This document shows, piece by piece, positions 48,811 to 57,316 of a stretch of 64,000 nt of DNA; position 1 is the first letter of the stretch, and each line of letters begins with the position of its first letter. This DNA is from Thermodesulfobacteriota bacterium (GTDB lineage: Bacteria; Desulfobacterota; DSM-4660; Desulfatiglandales; Desulfatiglandaceae). The stretch lies in NCBI GenBank assembly GCA_028278625.1, contig JANQDY010000261.1, positions 29,876 to 93,875 of the forward strand, written 5' to 3'. The notes beneath the pieces were generated by a model. The model saw only the letters and a program-made list of their open reading frames with translations, had not been told where the DNA came from and ran no database searches. The position numbers and the translations under genes are program-made.

Positions 48811-51069
48811 ATGTTGACCTCTCTTTACACCGGAACAGCCGGTATCAAGGCCAATTCCAAAGCACTCGGCACCGTCGGTAGCAACATCGCCAATGTCAGT
48901 ACGGTTGGCTTTAAGGCAAGCCGGTCTTCTTTTTCCAACGTGCTCAATGATTCCATGGCCATCGGTACCATCGGCGAGGAGGAAGTCTGGACCCAGGGGT
49001 CTCTGGAACAAACGGAAAACACCACCGACTTTGCAGTGGTGGGGGAAGGCATGTTTATGCTTCGAGACGAAGCAGGGACCATGTTCTACAGTCGGGACGG
49101 TGCGTTTCATTTCAATGAAAACGGTGTGCTGGTGAATACCAGCGGTCTTGCGGTTCAGGGATTCGGAATCAACCCGAGGGGACAGCTGGAAGGGGTTGGT
49201 GACGTCGTGGTGAACAGCGTCAACAGTGCGCCGGCCGCCACGGAGGAAATCGGCATCAATTTCAATCTGGATGGCGAATATACGGCGGCCACGGCCGTGG
49301 TGGACTGTACGGACAATCTTTCTTCGGTTACCTTTACGGCGCTATCGCCCGGACCGGACGGCAATGAGATCAGCATTTCATATACGAAAACCCCCGGTGG
49401 CGGTCCCATGGATGTTGCCGCCAACGGAAATGCCATTACCGTCAGCATCGGCGACTCCGAAGCAACGGCGGCACAGGTGGCGGCCATGGTCAATGCCTAT
49501 TTTGAGGGGGCCGCCAGAAAAGAAGTGGGAACGGGTGATGCCGCTGTCCTGTACGTGGCAAATGAACCGGGCACCGATGGGAACAGTATCGAAATTGAAT
49601 ATGTGGATCCAGGAACAGCAGGGGATTTGTCGGTTTCGGTATCGGGTGATACGATAACCGTGACCCTGGGACACGACGGCACCCAGATCGTCAGCAATTC
49701 CCAGGAAATGGCCCAGGCCATTAATGCAAACGACGATGCAAGCGCCCTGGTGACCGCTTACGCCTCCGGGGACGGCAGCGGAATCGTCGCCGCAGCTTCC
49801 GCGGTGAACCTTGAATCGGGGGATGACACCAGTCTCATGAGTCAGCAACTGGTCGGTGTTTCGACGGCCACACAGGGGACCGGCGATGCGGCGGTTCTTT
49901 TTGCCGCGGACCGGGCAGGGGTCGAAGGGGACAGCATTGAGATTGAATATATCGATCCCGGGACCTCAGGACCTTTATCGGTCTCCGTCAACGGCGACAC
50001 CATAACGGTAACCCTGGGCAGTGACGGGACGGATATCACCAGCACCGCCAAGGACGTGGCCGAGGCCATTAACAGTGATGAAGAGGCGGCCGCCAAAGTC
50101 ACCGCCTATGCGGCCGGGACCGGCACGGTGGTTACCACGGGTACTGTCGCCACACCGGAGACCATGGCGCTATCGGGTGGTAACACAAGTCCCTTCACCT
50201 CACTTGTGAGAGCGCAAGCGGGTGGAAACGGCAGTGGCCTGGTGGAGGCAAGGGACCCCATCGTTCTGAATGGCGGCAAAGAGCCCGATGATTTCTCCAC
50301 CACCACCACCGTTTATGATTCATTGGGGAACCCGGTGGATTTAACCGTTGATTTCGTGTTTGATCCGGTAACAACCTACAATTCGGAAGAGGGGGTTCTG
50401 GAGGAGATCGCCCAATGGACCTGGATCGCCCGTTCTTCCGAAGGGACCTCCAACGGTCACGGAACCCTTCGGTTTGATTCCACCGGCCAATTGGACCGCA
50501 TCAATTCCAAATGGGACATCGCTGAAATGACGGAACCGGCCAATCCCCGCTATACCCTGAGGGATGACGGCAACCCCACCATCGGCATCACCGATTTGAC
50601 CAGTGGGGCCTCGGATATCAGCATGGTGTGGGATCTGACCAATTCCACCCTCATCACCGGATTCTCCGCGGATTCGGAAATTCGATCCCAGACACAGGAC
50701 GGGTATGCGCCAGGCACCCTTCGGGAGATTTCCGTGGATAATGACGGAGTGGTCTGGGGATCCTTCAGCAATGGTCAGTCCCAGGCCCTCTATCAAATCG
50801 GCCTGGCGGTGTTTAAGGATTACAACGGCCTAAGTTCTCAAGGGAGCAATGTGTTTTCGGAGACCGTTGAGTCCGGTGTCGGCCTGTTCGGCGTGGCCAG
50901 CACCGGAGGGCGCGGACATATCAGCCCGGGTTCCTTGGAACTCTCCAATGTGGATCTGGCCGAGGAATTCGTGAAAATGATTACCATTCAGCGTGCCTAT
51001 CAGGCCAACTCCAAAGTGATCACCACCAGCGCCGACGTGCTGCAGGAATTGGTGAGCATGAAACGATAA
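48811..51069 (+). CDS. flgE: Flagellar hook protein FlgE-like (copy 2, expanded)
   Basis: The 752-residue protein has the same N-terminus (ALGTVGSNIANVSTVGFKAS) and C-terminus (LELSNVDLAEEFVKMITIQR) as copy 1 but is 240 residues longer. The extra length comes from beta-rich repeats. The first (about 174-237) aligns with the start of the copy-1 inserted domain, then two nearly complete copies follow (about 240-333 and 356-455), then the tail of the first resumes near 464 (AGGNGSGLVEA...NGGKEPDDFSTT). Surface-exposed repeats could change hook mechanics or antigenicity. AGGAGG stands before the ATG. It begins 47 bases after copy 1. Confidence 0.9.
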   Translation: MLTSLYTGTAGIKANSKALGTVGSNIANVSTVGFKASRSSFSNVLNDSMAIGTIGEEEVWTQGSLEQTENTTDFAVVGEGMFMLRDEAGTMFYSRDGAFHFNENGVLVNTSGLAVQGFGINPRGQLEGVGDVVVNSVNSAPAATEEIGINFNLDGEYTAATAVVDCTDNLSSVTFTALSPGPDGNEISISYTKTPGGGPMDVAANGNAITVSIGDSEATAAQVAAMVNAYFEGAARKEVGTGDAAVLYVANEPGTDGNSIEIEYVDPGTAGDLSVSVSGDTITVTLGHDGTQIVSNSQEMAQAINANDDASALVTAYASGDGSGIVAAASAVNLESGDDTSLMSQQLVGVSTATQGTGDAAVLFAADRAGVEGDSIEIEYIDPGTSGPLSVSVNGDTITVTLGSDGTDITSTAKDVAEAINSDEEAAAKVTAYAAGTGTVVTTGTVATPETMALSGGNTSPFTSLVRAQAGGNGSGLVEARDPIVLNGGKEPDDFSTTTTVYDSLGNPVDLTVDFVFDPVTTYNSEEGVLEEIAQWTWIARSSEGTSNGHGTLRFDSTGQLDRINSKWDIAEMTEPANPRYTLRDDGNPTIGITDLTSGASDISMVWDLTNSTLITGFSADSEIRSQTQDGYAPGTLREISVDNDGVVWGSFSNGQSQALYQIGLAVFKDYNGLSSQGSNVFSETVESGVGLFGVASTGGRGHISPGSLELSNVDLAEEFVKMITIQRAYQANSKVITTSADVLQELVSMKR
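49528..50160 (+). repeat. Two tandem coding repeats nested in flgE copy 2
   Basis: The encoded units share VGTGDAAVL(Y/F)-A, then a G-T-D/E-G-(N/D)SIEIEY(V/I)DPGT segment, LSVSV-GDTITVTLG-DGT and an AINxD/NxxA-A-VTAYA end. Each unit is about 94 codons. They interrupt a third, older unit of the same family whose two halves flank them (about 49330-49522 and 50200-50310). Confidence 0.75.
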
Positions 51070-51094
51070 ACCCTCCTAAACCCACCTAAGCAAC

Positions 51095-51133
51095 CAGGGG
51101 GCTGAAAAGGATGCGATCCTTATCGGCCCCCTG
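51095..51133 (+). terminator. Hairpin terminator candidate after flgE2
   Basis: CAGGGGGC pairs with GCCCCCTG, and an inner AAGGAT pairs with ATCCTT around a GCG loop, with two mismatched positions between. The strong stem 26 bases after the flgE2 stop fits transcript ending, but no T run follows, so it is either a rho-assisted or stabilising structure. Confidence 0.5.
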
Positions 51134-51353
51134 TCTCCATTAAACGCCCCATCTTTTCCTTCACGTATGTCAATGTGGTGACAATCCATCCCGGTAATTT
51201 GACGTGCGCTCTCCCATTTCATTAGCCGCTTCCTCCCTTTCAGACGCTTTTCTGCTTTACTGGTCTTTTTGGAATTATTTAACATGTTGAAATGAAGAGG
51301 TTTTTTAATCCATTTGAGGGCGGATCGGTTTCCGGTTCCACCCCAGGGCATTG

Positions 51354-51369
51354 TGGCATAGTGTTTGCT
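51354..51369 (+). promoter_or_regulatory. Sigma-54 promoter for motA-motB-motB-fliM operon
   Basis: TGGCATAGTGTTTGCT has GG and GC ten bases apart and TTGC intact. The start point would be near 51380, 24 bases before the ATG at 51404. Downstream genes are closely spaced as far as flhB. Confidence 0.7.
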
Positions 51370-51403
51370 TCCGTCCTAGACAGTTGAAACTGCGGAGGTG
51401 CGA

Positions 51404-52168
51404 ATGGATATTGCGACGATTGTCGGCATTCTGATGGCCGGGGCACTCGTTATCAGCGCCATTGTTCTTGGCGGCTCACCCACCTGGTTTGTGAGCGTTC
51501 CATCCCTCATGATCGTGATCGGCGGGACAGTGGGCGCCACACTGTTGAGTTACCCCATCACCCAGGTCATGGGCGTCTTTAAGGTTGTAAAGAATGTCTT
51601 TTTCCACCAAACCAAACCGGCTTTGGAGATCATTGAAAAAATGGTTGAATTCGGGAAACTGGCTCGAAGAGAAGGCATTCTGGCATTTGAATCCAGAATG
51701 CACGAAGTTGATGATCCCTTTTTCTCCAGAGGTTTGTCAATGGCCATTGACGGCATGGAATCAGGCGCCATCAAGAATGTCCTGACCACGGAGATCCTCT
51801 ATTTGGAAGAACGGCACTACCTGGGGGCTGAAATATTTACAACCATGGCGGCGTACGCTCCAGCCGTCGGATTGATGGGGACGATTATCGGATTGGTGCA
51901 GATGCTCATGCAGATGGATGATCCCAGCAAAATCGGACCACCCATGGCCGTGGCGCTTCTGACGACTTTCTACGGCACGGTTCTGGCAAACCTGCTTCTG
52001 ATGCCCATTGCCGCAAAACTGAAAGCCCGCAGCAGACAGGAGATCCTTGTCAAGGAACTGGTCTTGGAAGGGTTGATGGCCATTCAGGCCGGTGAAAGCC
52101 ACCGTATTATTGAGCAGAAGCTCAAGGCTTTTCTACCTCAGAGGAGAAGAGCGTTTGAGATGTCTTAG
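51404..52168 (+). CDS. motA: Stator protein MotA/PomA (set 3)
   Basis: The 254-residue protein has four membrane segments and the family motifs (MDIATIVGILMAGALVISAI, then SLMIVIGGTVGATLLSYPIT; APAVGLMGTIIGLVQMLMQM; PPMAVALLTTFYGTVLANLL). Its MDIAT start resembles PomA, the sodium-driven type. GGAGG precedes the ATG at 51404. It is followed by two OmpA/MotB-like genes, only the second of which has the ion-binding aspartate, before fliM. Confidence 0.95.
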   Translation: MDIATIVGILMAGALVISAIVLGGSPTWFVSVPSLMIVIGGTVGATLLSYPITQVMGVFKVVKNVFFHQTKPALEIIEKMVEFGKLARREGILAFESRMHEVDDPFFSRGLSMAIDGMESGAIKNVLTTEILYLEERHYLGAEIFTTMAAYAPAVGLMGTIIGLVQMLMQMDDPSKIGPPMAVALLTTFYGTVLANLLLMPIAAKLKARSRQEILVKELVLEGLMAIQAGESHRIIEQKLKAFLPQRRRAFEMS

Positions 52169-52190
52169 GTTCCTGGAAAGAGGTGTAGAC

Positions 52191-52907
52191 ATGGAGAGCA
52201 TGAGGGCAGGAAGAGGCCGCTTCGAAATCGTAACAGGCGCGCGCGCCGACGGGAGATGGGAAATCATATATACTGGTTTTATTCTCATCATGCTTTGCTT
52301 TTTTGTAATGCTGTGCGCTTTTTCAAGTGTTGAACGATCAAGAATGGAGAAATTCGTGGCGTCATTCACCCATTCAATTGATGTTCTGAAAGGGGGGTTT
52401 GGTTTTCAGCCAAAGGGTCATTTGAGTCACGGACCCGCCGGTTTCAACGCCAGAAAAAAAAAGCTGGGCCCCATCTTTGAGAAACTTGTTAAGATAAAAA
52501 AGAGATTTGGTCTCAAGGATGATATATCCATCTCTTTCTCAGGGGAAGGGCTGATAATGAGACTTTCGGATACGTCCCTTTTCGGTCTGGGAGTTGCCGA
52601 CATTTCCTCGGAAGCGAGACCGCTTCTGGATGAAATCTCAGACGTCCTGGCGGAATCACCCCATCAGGTTCGGATAGAAGGCCACGCGGATAATCTGCCG
52701 ATTCACACGCCTGATTTCCCTTCCAATTGGGAGTTGTCGACAGCCCGTGCCGTAAATGTGCTCAGGTATGTCACCAAGGGCGGAAAATGTGACCCCAAAA
52801 AGCTCTCTGCCGCGGGATTCGGCGAATTTCAACCGATTTACCCAAACGACACGCCTGAACATCGTAGACAGAACAGGCGGGTCGAGTTCGTTTTTTTCCA
52901 TAGGTAA
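52191..52907 (+). CDS. MotB-like OmpA protein lacking the ion-binding aspartate
   Basis: The 238-residue protein has MotB architecture: basic N-terminus, membrane helix WEIIYTGFILIMLCFFVMLC and OmpA-like domain (IEGHADNLPIHTPDFPSNWE; AAGFGEFQPIYPNDTPEHRR; NRRVEFVF). Aligned with the other MotB proteins here (W-x-x-x-(F/Y)-x-D-L), the essential Asp is Gly29, so it probably cannot carry ions by itself. It may form a mixed stator or have a structural role with the next protein. The ATG at 52191 has GAGGTG upstream; the longer frame from 52092 overlaps motA. Confidence 0.85.
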   Translation: MESMRAGRGRFEIVTGARADGRWEIIYTGFILIMLCFFVMLCAFSSVERSRMEKFVASFTHSIDVLKGGFGFQPKGHLSHGPAGFNARKKKLGPIFEKLVKIKKRFGLKDDISISFSGEGLIMRLSDTSLFGLGVADISSEARPLLDEISDVLAESPHQVRIEGHADNLPIHTPDFPSNWELSTARAVNVLRYVTKGGKCDPKKLSAAGFGEFQPIYPNDTPEHRRQNRRVEFVFFHR

Positions 52908-52911
52908 CAAA

Positions 52912-53646
52912 ATGGCCCTGCGGGATGCGTATACGGAACAGAGGATCAGCGGTCGAAGAGCCATGAGCAAACCACTGAACGTCAAGTGGCTGACGACGTT
53001 TAATGACCTCATCACGTTGCTGATGGTCTTTTTCATTCTTGTCTTTGCCATGAGCAAAGGCGATATGAAGAAAATCAGGGAATTCAGATCCGCCATCATT
53101 GGCGGGTTGGGAGTTCTGGAAAAAAACAGCGTGAAAAGTGACGGTTTGATCGAGGCGACCCGACCCGAGGCCTATTCCGGTCAGGAGATTCGGAAAGCGC
53201 CTGTTCCCGAGGCCATTCGAGAGATGATTGCCCAATTGGATGCCATGCCGGAAATCGAAATGGAAGATACTGAAAAGGGAATGGTTATCCGGATCACCGG
53301 CAATCTCTTTTTTAATTCAGGCAGTTCAGCCATTAACCCAAAAGGATATTCATTGCTCAAAAAGATCGGCCCACTGATCAGCCGGTTGCCGAACCGGGTT
53401 CGCGTCGAGGGACACACGGATAATGTGCCCATCTCTACAGCGCTGTTTCCTTCCAACTGGGAATTGTCGGCGGCCCGCGCCGTCAATATCGTGAAATTTC
53501 TGTCGGACCGGATGAACGTCTATCCGCGCAGACTGTCAGCCGTAGGATACGGTGAATCACGACCCATCAAACCCAATGACACGCCAGGGAACAGAGCATT
53601 GAACAGGCGCGTGGAAATTGTGCTGCTCAGAAATCAGGGAGAGTAG
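52912..53646 (+). CDS. motB: Stator protein MotB/PomB-like (set 3)
   Basis: The 244-residue protein has a membrane helix with the ion-binding Asp in LTTFNDLITLLMVFFILVFA (Asp near residue 31) and an OmpA-like wall-binding domain (VEGHTDNVPISTALFPSNWE; AVGYGESRPIKPNDTPGNRA; NRRVEIVL). It likely partners MotA set 3. It starts four bases after the Asp-less paralogue, with which it shares most OmpA motifs, indicating tandem duplication. fliM follows eleven bases later. Confidence 0.92.
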   Translation: MALRDAYTEQRISGRRAMSKPLNVKWLTTFNDLITLLMVFFILVFAMSKGDMKKIREFRSAIIGGLGVLEKNSVKSDGLIEATRPEAYSGQEIRKAPVPEAIREMIAQLDAMPEIEMEDTEKGMVIRITGNLFFNSGSSAINPKGYSLLKKIGPLISRLPNRVRVEGHTDNVPISTALFPSNWELSAARAVNIVKFLSDRMNVYPRRLSAVGYGESRPIKPNDTPGNRALNRRVEIVLLRNQGE

Positions 53647-53657
53647 AGGAAAGGTGT

Positions 53658-54659
53658 ATGAGTGATCAAATACTAACGCAGGAAGAAGTTGATGCGCTTC
53701 TTTCCTCAATGGCCGACGGACAGCTTGATTTTGATACGGAGGAGGATGACCACGAGGTTTCCGATTCCGAAGACTTCACTCCCTATGATCTGACAAGCCC
53801 CAATATCATGATGCGGGAGCACTTTGATGTTCTCGACGAAATTCACGATCGGTTCGCCAATGCTCTACGGATTTCAGTGACCAATATGCTTCGTATGCCC
53901 ATTGATGCGGAATTGACGGCCACCGAAACCGTCAAATTCGGTGAATTCATGCAAGGGATTGACAACCCGACGAGCCTTCACACCTTTCGCATGGAACCAC
54001 TGATTGGATCAGGCCTTTTGGCCATGGAACCGCGGCTCGTCTTTTTCTTAATTGAGTGCATGTTTGGCGGAACGGGCATGTTGGAAATCAAACAGCAGCG
54101 GGATTTCACGGTTATCGAGCAGCGGGTGATGAAAAAATTCGCAACGGATGTGCTGAGAGAGTTGGAAAAGGCGTGGTCTTTTGTGGAACAGATTAAGATT
54201 ACAATCGGGAAGAGTGAAACCAAACCGCAGTTCATCCGGCTGGTGGCGCCCAACGACATCGTTGTGGTGGTCCTTTTCACCATCAGTCTTGAAGGATTTA
54301 ATGCCAGAATGTGGCTGTGTATTCCGTATCTACTGCTCGAGCCCATCAGGGACAAACTCTCCTATAAGCATCTGAGGGATTCGGAGATGGAAAATCTATG
54401 GACGCCTAAAATACAGGATATATTGAATGATACCAATGTTTCCGTTACCGCCCGAATCGGAAGCGTTACACAGAGTATCGGGGATATTCTGAGCATCCAG
54501 AAAGGGGATCTCATTTTGCTGGACACCGGTCCACCTGATTCGATTCCCGTTCTGGTGGAAAACGTTCCCAAATTCCTTGGGTTCGCGGGTATCATGGGAG
54601 GGAACAGGGCCGTCCGAATCGAATCGCCCGTTCTTTCCATGCTCACTAATAAAGAATAG
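53658..54659 (+). CDS. fliM: Flagellar motor switch protein FliM
   Basis: The 333-residue protein starts with the CheY-P-binding peptide MSDQILTQEEVDALLSSM and has the FliM middle (CheC-like) and SpoA domains (LRISVTNMLRMPIDAELTAT; GSGLLAMEPRLVFFLIECMF; FGGTGMLEIKQQRDFTVIEQ). FliM links FliG to FliN in the C-ring and receives CheY-P to change rotation direction. It has normal length and precedes fliN by 48 bases. Confidence 0.96.
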   Translation: MSDQILTQEEVDALLSSMADGQLDFDTEEDDHEVSDSEDFTPYDLTSPNIMMREHFDVLDEIHDRFANALRISVTNMLRMPIDAELTATETVKFGEFMQGIDNPTSLHTFRMEPLIGSGLLAMEPRLVFFLIECMFGGTGMLEIKQQRDFTVIEQRVMKKFATDVLRELEKAWSFVEQIKITIGKSETKPQFIRLVAPNDIVVVVLFTISLEGFNARMWLCIPYLLLEPIRDKLSYKHLRDSEMENLWTPKIQDILNDTNVSVTARIGSVTQSIGDILSIQKGDLILLDTGPPDSIPVLVENVPKFLGFAGIMGGNRAVRIESPVLSMLTNKE

Positions 54660-54707
54660 TCGATCGCCCTTTTAAGGCGACTCAGGTTGCCAGATTGAGA
54701 CATTGCC

Positions 54708-55025
54708 ATGAGTGAAAAAAACAAGAAACAACCGGAATTACAGAATTCAAATGCGGGTCAAAATGTCAGCGATATCGATTTCATATTGGATATCCCATTG
54801 GAAGTGACAGTGGAATTGGGCCGGACCAAAATGCTGATCAATGATCTGCTCCAGTTGTCACAGGGATCCGTTGTGGAATTGACCAAGTTTGCGGGGCAGA
54901 CCTTGGATCTTCTGGCCAACAACAAACTGGTGGCCAGGGGAGAGGTTGTTGTGGTCAAAGATCATTATGCGCTCAGAATCACGGAGATTGTGAGTCCCAT
55001 AGAGCGAATCGAGAAATTGAAATGA
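54708..55025 (+). CDS. fliN: Flagellar motor switch protein FliN
   Basis: The 105-residue protein is a SpoA domain of the FliN type (IDFILDIPLEVTVELGRTKM; ANNKLVARGEVVVVKDHYAL; ITEIVSPIERIEKLK). FliN forms the lower C-ring and docks FliH. It shares nearly all core positions with the C-terminal domain of the CheX-CheX-FliN fusion at 31650, including IDFILDIP and ERI-KLK, so two FliN forms compete or mix in this organism. It overlaps the fliO start by four bases. Confidence 0.95.
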   Translation: MSEKNKKQPELQNSNAGQNVSDIDFILDIPLEVTVELGRTKMLINDLLQLSQGSVVELTKFAGQTLDLLANNKLVARGEVVVVKDHYALRITEIVSPIERIEKLK

Positions 55026-55402
55026 ACTATCAGCCGGATCTTATGTCAACAGCCATCAAGTTGTTTGCCGCCCTGGCTGTCCTCCTGGTCTTTCTCGTGG
55101 GGGCGCTCTACATCTCAAGGCGTCTATTGGGGCGACGCGGTCCCCGGTATTCCGGGGGGATGATGCGAATTCTATCTTCGATCCATGTGGGTGTCAAAAA
55201 GACCGTTACCATGGTTGAAGTTCCCGGTGCCGTGCTGGTGTTGGGTGTTACCAATGACCACATTCGGCTGCTCACCAAGATAGAAGACAGCTCCTTGCTG
55301 GATCAATTCGAAGTATCCGAAAAGCAGGGGTTTAGCGGAACTTTCCTGGATCAATTGAAAGCTTTGTCCCCAAAGCACGGCAGAAGAACTGACGAAAAAT
55401 GA
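55022..55402 (+). CDS. fliO: Flagellar biosynthesis protein FliO
   Basis: The 126-residue protein has one membrane helix (about residues 11-30, LFAALAVLLVFLVGALYISR) and a cytoplasmic FliO domain (ILSSIHVGVKKTVTMVEVPG; AVLVLGVTNDHIRLLTKIED). FliO helps assemble the FliP ring of the export gate. It overlaps fliN by four bases (ATGA) and precedes fliP, the usual order. Confidence 0.9.
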   Translation: MNYQPDLMSTAIKLFAALAVLLVFLVGALYISRRLLGRRGPRYSGGMMRILSSIHVGVKKTVTMVEVPGAVLVLGVTNDHIRLLTKIEDSSLLDQFEVSEKQGFSGTFLDQLKALSPKHGRRTDEK

Positions 55403-55435
55403 CGACCAACGGCGTTTATAGGGAGTACCCCGGTG

Positions 55436-56206
55436 ATGCAGTGGCCTAGGTTTGTTGCCCCACTGATGCTTTTTGGGCTGGTCTTCTTCGGCGCAATGAA
55501 CGCAACCAGTATGGCGGCGCCTCCGGGCGTCGCATCGCCCTTTATCAGCATTGGCATGGACGATGCCGACAGCCCGGGCAAGGTTTCGGCGGTTTTGCAG
55601 ATCTTTTTGCTCATGACGGTTCTTTCCCTTGCGCCGGCGATTCTGATACTACTCACGTCTTTTACCCGCATTGTCATCGTCTTGTCTCTGCTTCGAAAAG
55701 CACTCGGGACCATGCAGAGTCCTCCTAATCAAATCATCATCGGGCTCTCCCTGTTCCTGACCATTTTCATCATGACCCCTGTCTGGCAATCGGTGTACAA
55801 AGAGGCCATAAGGCCGTACCTGGATGAGCAAATTACCAGCGAACAGGCATTTGAAACCGCGTCCAAACCGATACGGGCATTCATGATCAAGCAGACGCGG
55901 GAGAAGGATCTGGCACTTTTCGTGAGTATTGCAAACCTGAAACGCCCCAAGAACATTGACGAAGTCCCCATGACGGTGATCATCCCCTCATTTGTCATCA
56001 GTGAACTCAAAACGGCTTTTCAAATCGGCATGCTCCTCTATGTGCCTTTTCTGGTAGTGGATATGGTAGTGGCGAGCGTCCTGCTTTCCATGGGGATGAT
56101 GATGCTGCCGCCGGTCATGATTTCACTCCCCTTCAAATTGATGCTGTTCGTTCTGGCGGACGGCTGGTATTTGATTGTGGGGTCAGTGGTTAAAAGTTTT
56201 GGATAA
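55436..56206 (+). CDS. fliP: Flagellar export gate protein FliP
   Basis: The 256-residue protein has a cleavable-looking signal (VAPLMLFGLVFFGAMNATSM) and four further membrane segments, with the FliP signatures LLTSFTRIVIVLSLLRKALG, FIIPSFVISELKTAFQIG-like IIPSFVISELKTAFQIGMLL and GMMMLPPVMISLPFKLMLFV. Five FliP with FliQ and FliR form the export channel. ATG 55436 and GTG 55433 are both possible, with GGGAG seven to ten bases upstream. Highly conserved and of normal length. Confidence 0.96.
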   Translation: MQWPRFVAPLMLFGLVFFGAMNATSMAAPPGVASPFISIGMDDADSPGKVSAVLQIFLLMTVLSLAPAILILLTSFTRIVIVLSLLRKALGTMQSPPNQIIIGLSLFLTIFIMTPVWQSVYKEAIRPYLDEQITSEQAFETASKPIRAFMIKQTREKDLALFVSIANLKRPKNIDEVPMTVIIPSFVISELKTAFQIGMLLYVPFLVVDMVVASVLLSMGMMMLPPVMISLPFKLMLFVLADGWYLIVGSVVKSFG

Positions 56207-56220
56207 CAGGAGATGCGAAC

Positions 56221-56490
56221 ATGACACCTGATTTTATCACCGGTTTCTTCATGGAGGCCCTTAAGATCGCCATTTTGTTGGCCGCACCCATGCTGATTTC
56301 CGGTCTCTTGGTGGGACTCATCGTCAGCATGTTTCAGGCAGCAACGTCCATTAATGAAATGACGCTGGTCTTTATTCCAAAGATGCTGGCAGTGGGTTTG
56401 GCGCTCATCGTCTTCTTCCCATGGATGCTTCAGATGATCGTCGATTTCACACAGAGCATATTTACCAATATTCCCGTATACGCCAAATAG
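56221..56490 (+). CDS. fliQ: Flagellar export gate protein FliQ
   Basis: The 89-residue protein has two membrane segments and the FliQ motif ISGLLVGLIVSMFQAATSIN then EMTLVFIPKM. Four FliQ subunits wrap the FliP/FliR core of the export gate. AGGAG lies before the ATG, and the gene follows fliP by 14 bases. Confidence 0.96.
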   Translation: MTPDFITGFFMEALKIAILLAAPMLISGLLVGLIVSMFQAATSINEMTLVFIPKMLAVGLALIVFFPWMLQMIVDFTQSIFTNIPVYAK

Positions 56491-56526
56491 GGGCATTTTG
56501 GGAATGGCTCGAAAGGGGTAAGGGCT

Positions 56527-57303
56527 TTGATCACTTTTGCTTATTCCATGCCCCAATTGCAATTGCTTTTTTTTATCTTCTTGCGGATCGGCGCCATTGT
56601 TTTGACGGCACCGGTTTTTGACAGTCCGACGATTCCCGTTCTCTTTAAAGCGGGGCTGGCATTTGCCGTGAGCCTGCTACTGGTGCCGATTCTGAACCTA
56701 GAAGCCGTTTCGTACCAACCGGGATTGATCCCTTTTCTCATCGGTGCAGCAGGCGAAGTGATCATGGGATTGGTGATCGGGATTATGATCAGATTGGTCT
56801 TTGCCGGCGTGGTTCTGGCCGGGCAACTGGTGGGATATCAGATGGGGCTGGCCATGGCCAACATCATGGATCCCTCAACCAGTGAACAGGTTCCCCTCCT
56901 GGGCCAGTTCAACAATCTTTTGGCAATGCTGATTCTATTGGCTTCCGATGCGCATCACCTTTTCGTGAAATCCCTGGTGCTCAGTTTTCAGATTGTTCCC
57001 CCTTACGGTTTCCATTTTGGTAGTGGCGTAATGGACCAGGTGGTAAATTTCGGCGGGGAGATGTTCGTGATTGCCATCAAATTGGGAGCACCGCTCATCG
57101 CAGTGCTCCTTTTGATGAGCGTGGCCTTCGGGCTGGCGGCAAGAGCCGTACCCCAAATGAACATCTTTTTTGTGGCGGCGCCGCTCAAAATAATGGTCGG
57201 TCTTCTCTTTATGGCGATTTCACTCCCCTACATGGCCACCTTTATGGCGGCGTTGATGGGGGGGTTGGGCGAGAGGATTCTGAAGATCCTCAATTCCATT
57301 TGA
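56527..57303 (+). CDS. fliR: Flagellar export gate protein FliR
   Basis: The 258-residue protein has about six membrane segments with FliR signatures (FLRIGAIVLTAPVFDSPTIP; GVVLAGQLVGYQMGLAMANI; APLIAVLLLMSVAFGLAARA then VPQMNIFFVAAPLKIM). One FliR completes the FliPQR channel. The start is a TTG at 56527 after GGGGTAAGG; ATG 56548 is an alternative. flhB follows 13 bases later. Confidence 0.95.
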   Translation: MITFAYSMPQLQLLFFIFLRIGAIVLTAPVFDSPTIPVLFKAGLAFAVSLLLVPILNLEAVSYQPGLIPFLIGAAGEVIMGLVIGIMIRLVFAGVVLAGQLVGYQMGLAMANIMDPSTSEQVPLLGQFNNLLAMLILLASDAHHLFVKSLVLSFQIVPPYGFHFGSGVMDQVVNFGGEMFVIAIKLGAPLIAVLLLMSVAFGLAARAVPQMNIFFVAAPLKIMVGLLFMAISLPYMATFMAALMGGLGERILKILNSI

Positions 57304-57316
57304 AATAGGATTGTCC

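Larger units (their letters stand above)
51070..51403. other. Intergenic region between flgE2 and motA set 3
   Basis: It contains a long hairpin just after flgE2 and a sigma-54 promoter before motA. The minus-strand frame 51076-51351 has no recognisable domain. Nothing else is seen. Confidence 0.6.

Noticed and set aside
49528..50160. CRISPR-like or satellite array in flgE copy 2
   Set aside because: The repeats are protein-coding units of about 94 codons in frame with flgE, not short direct repeats with spacers.
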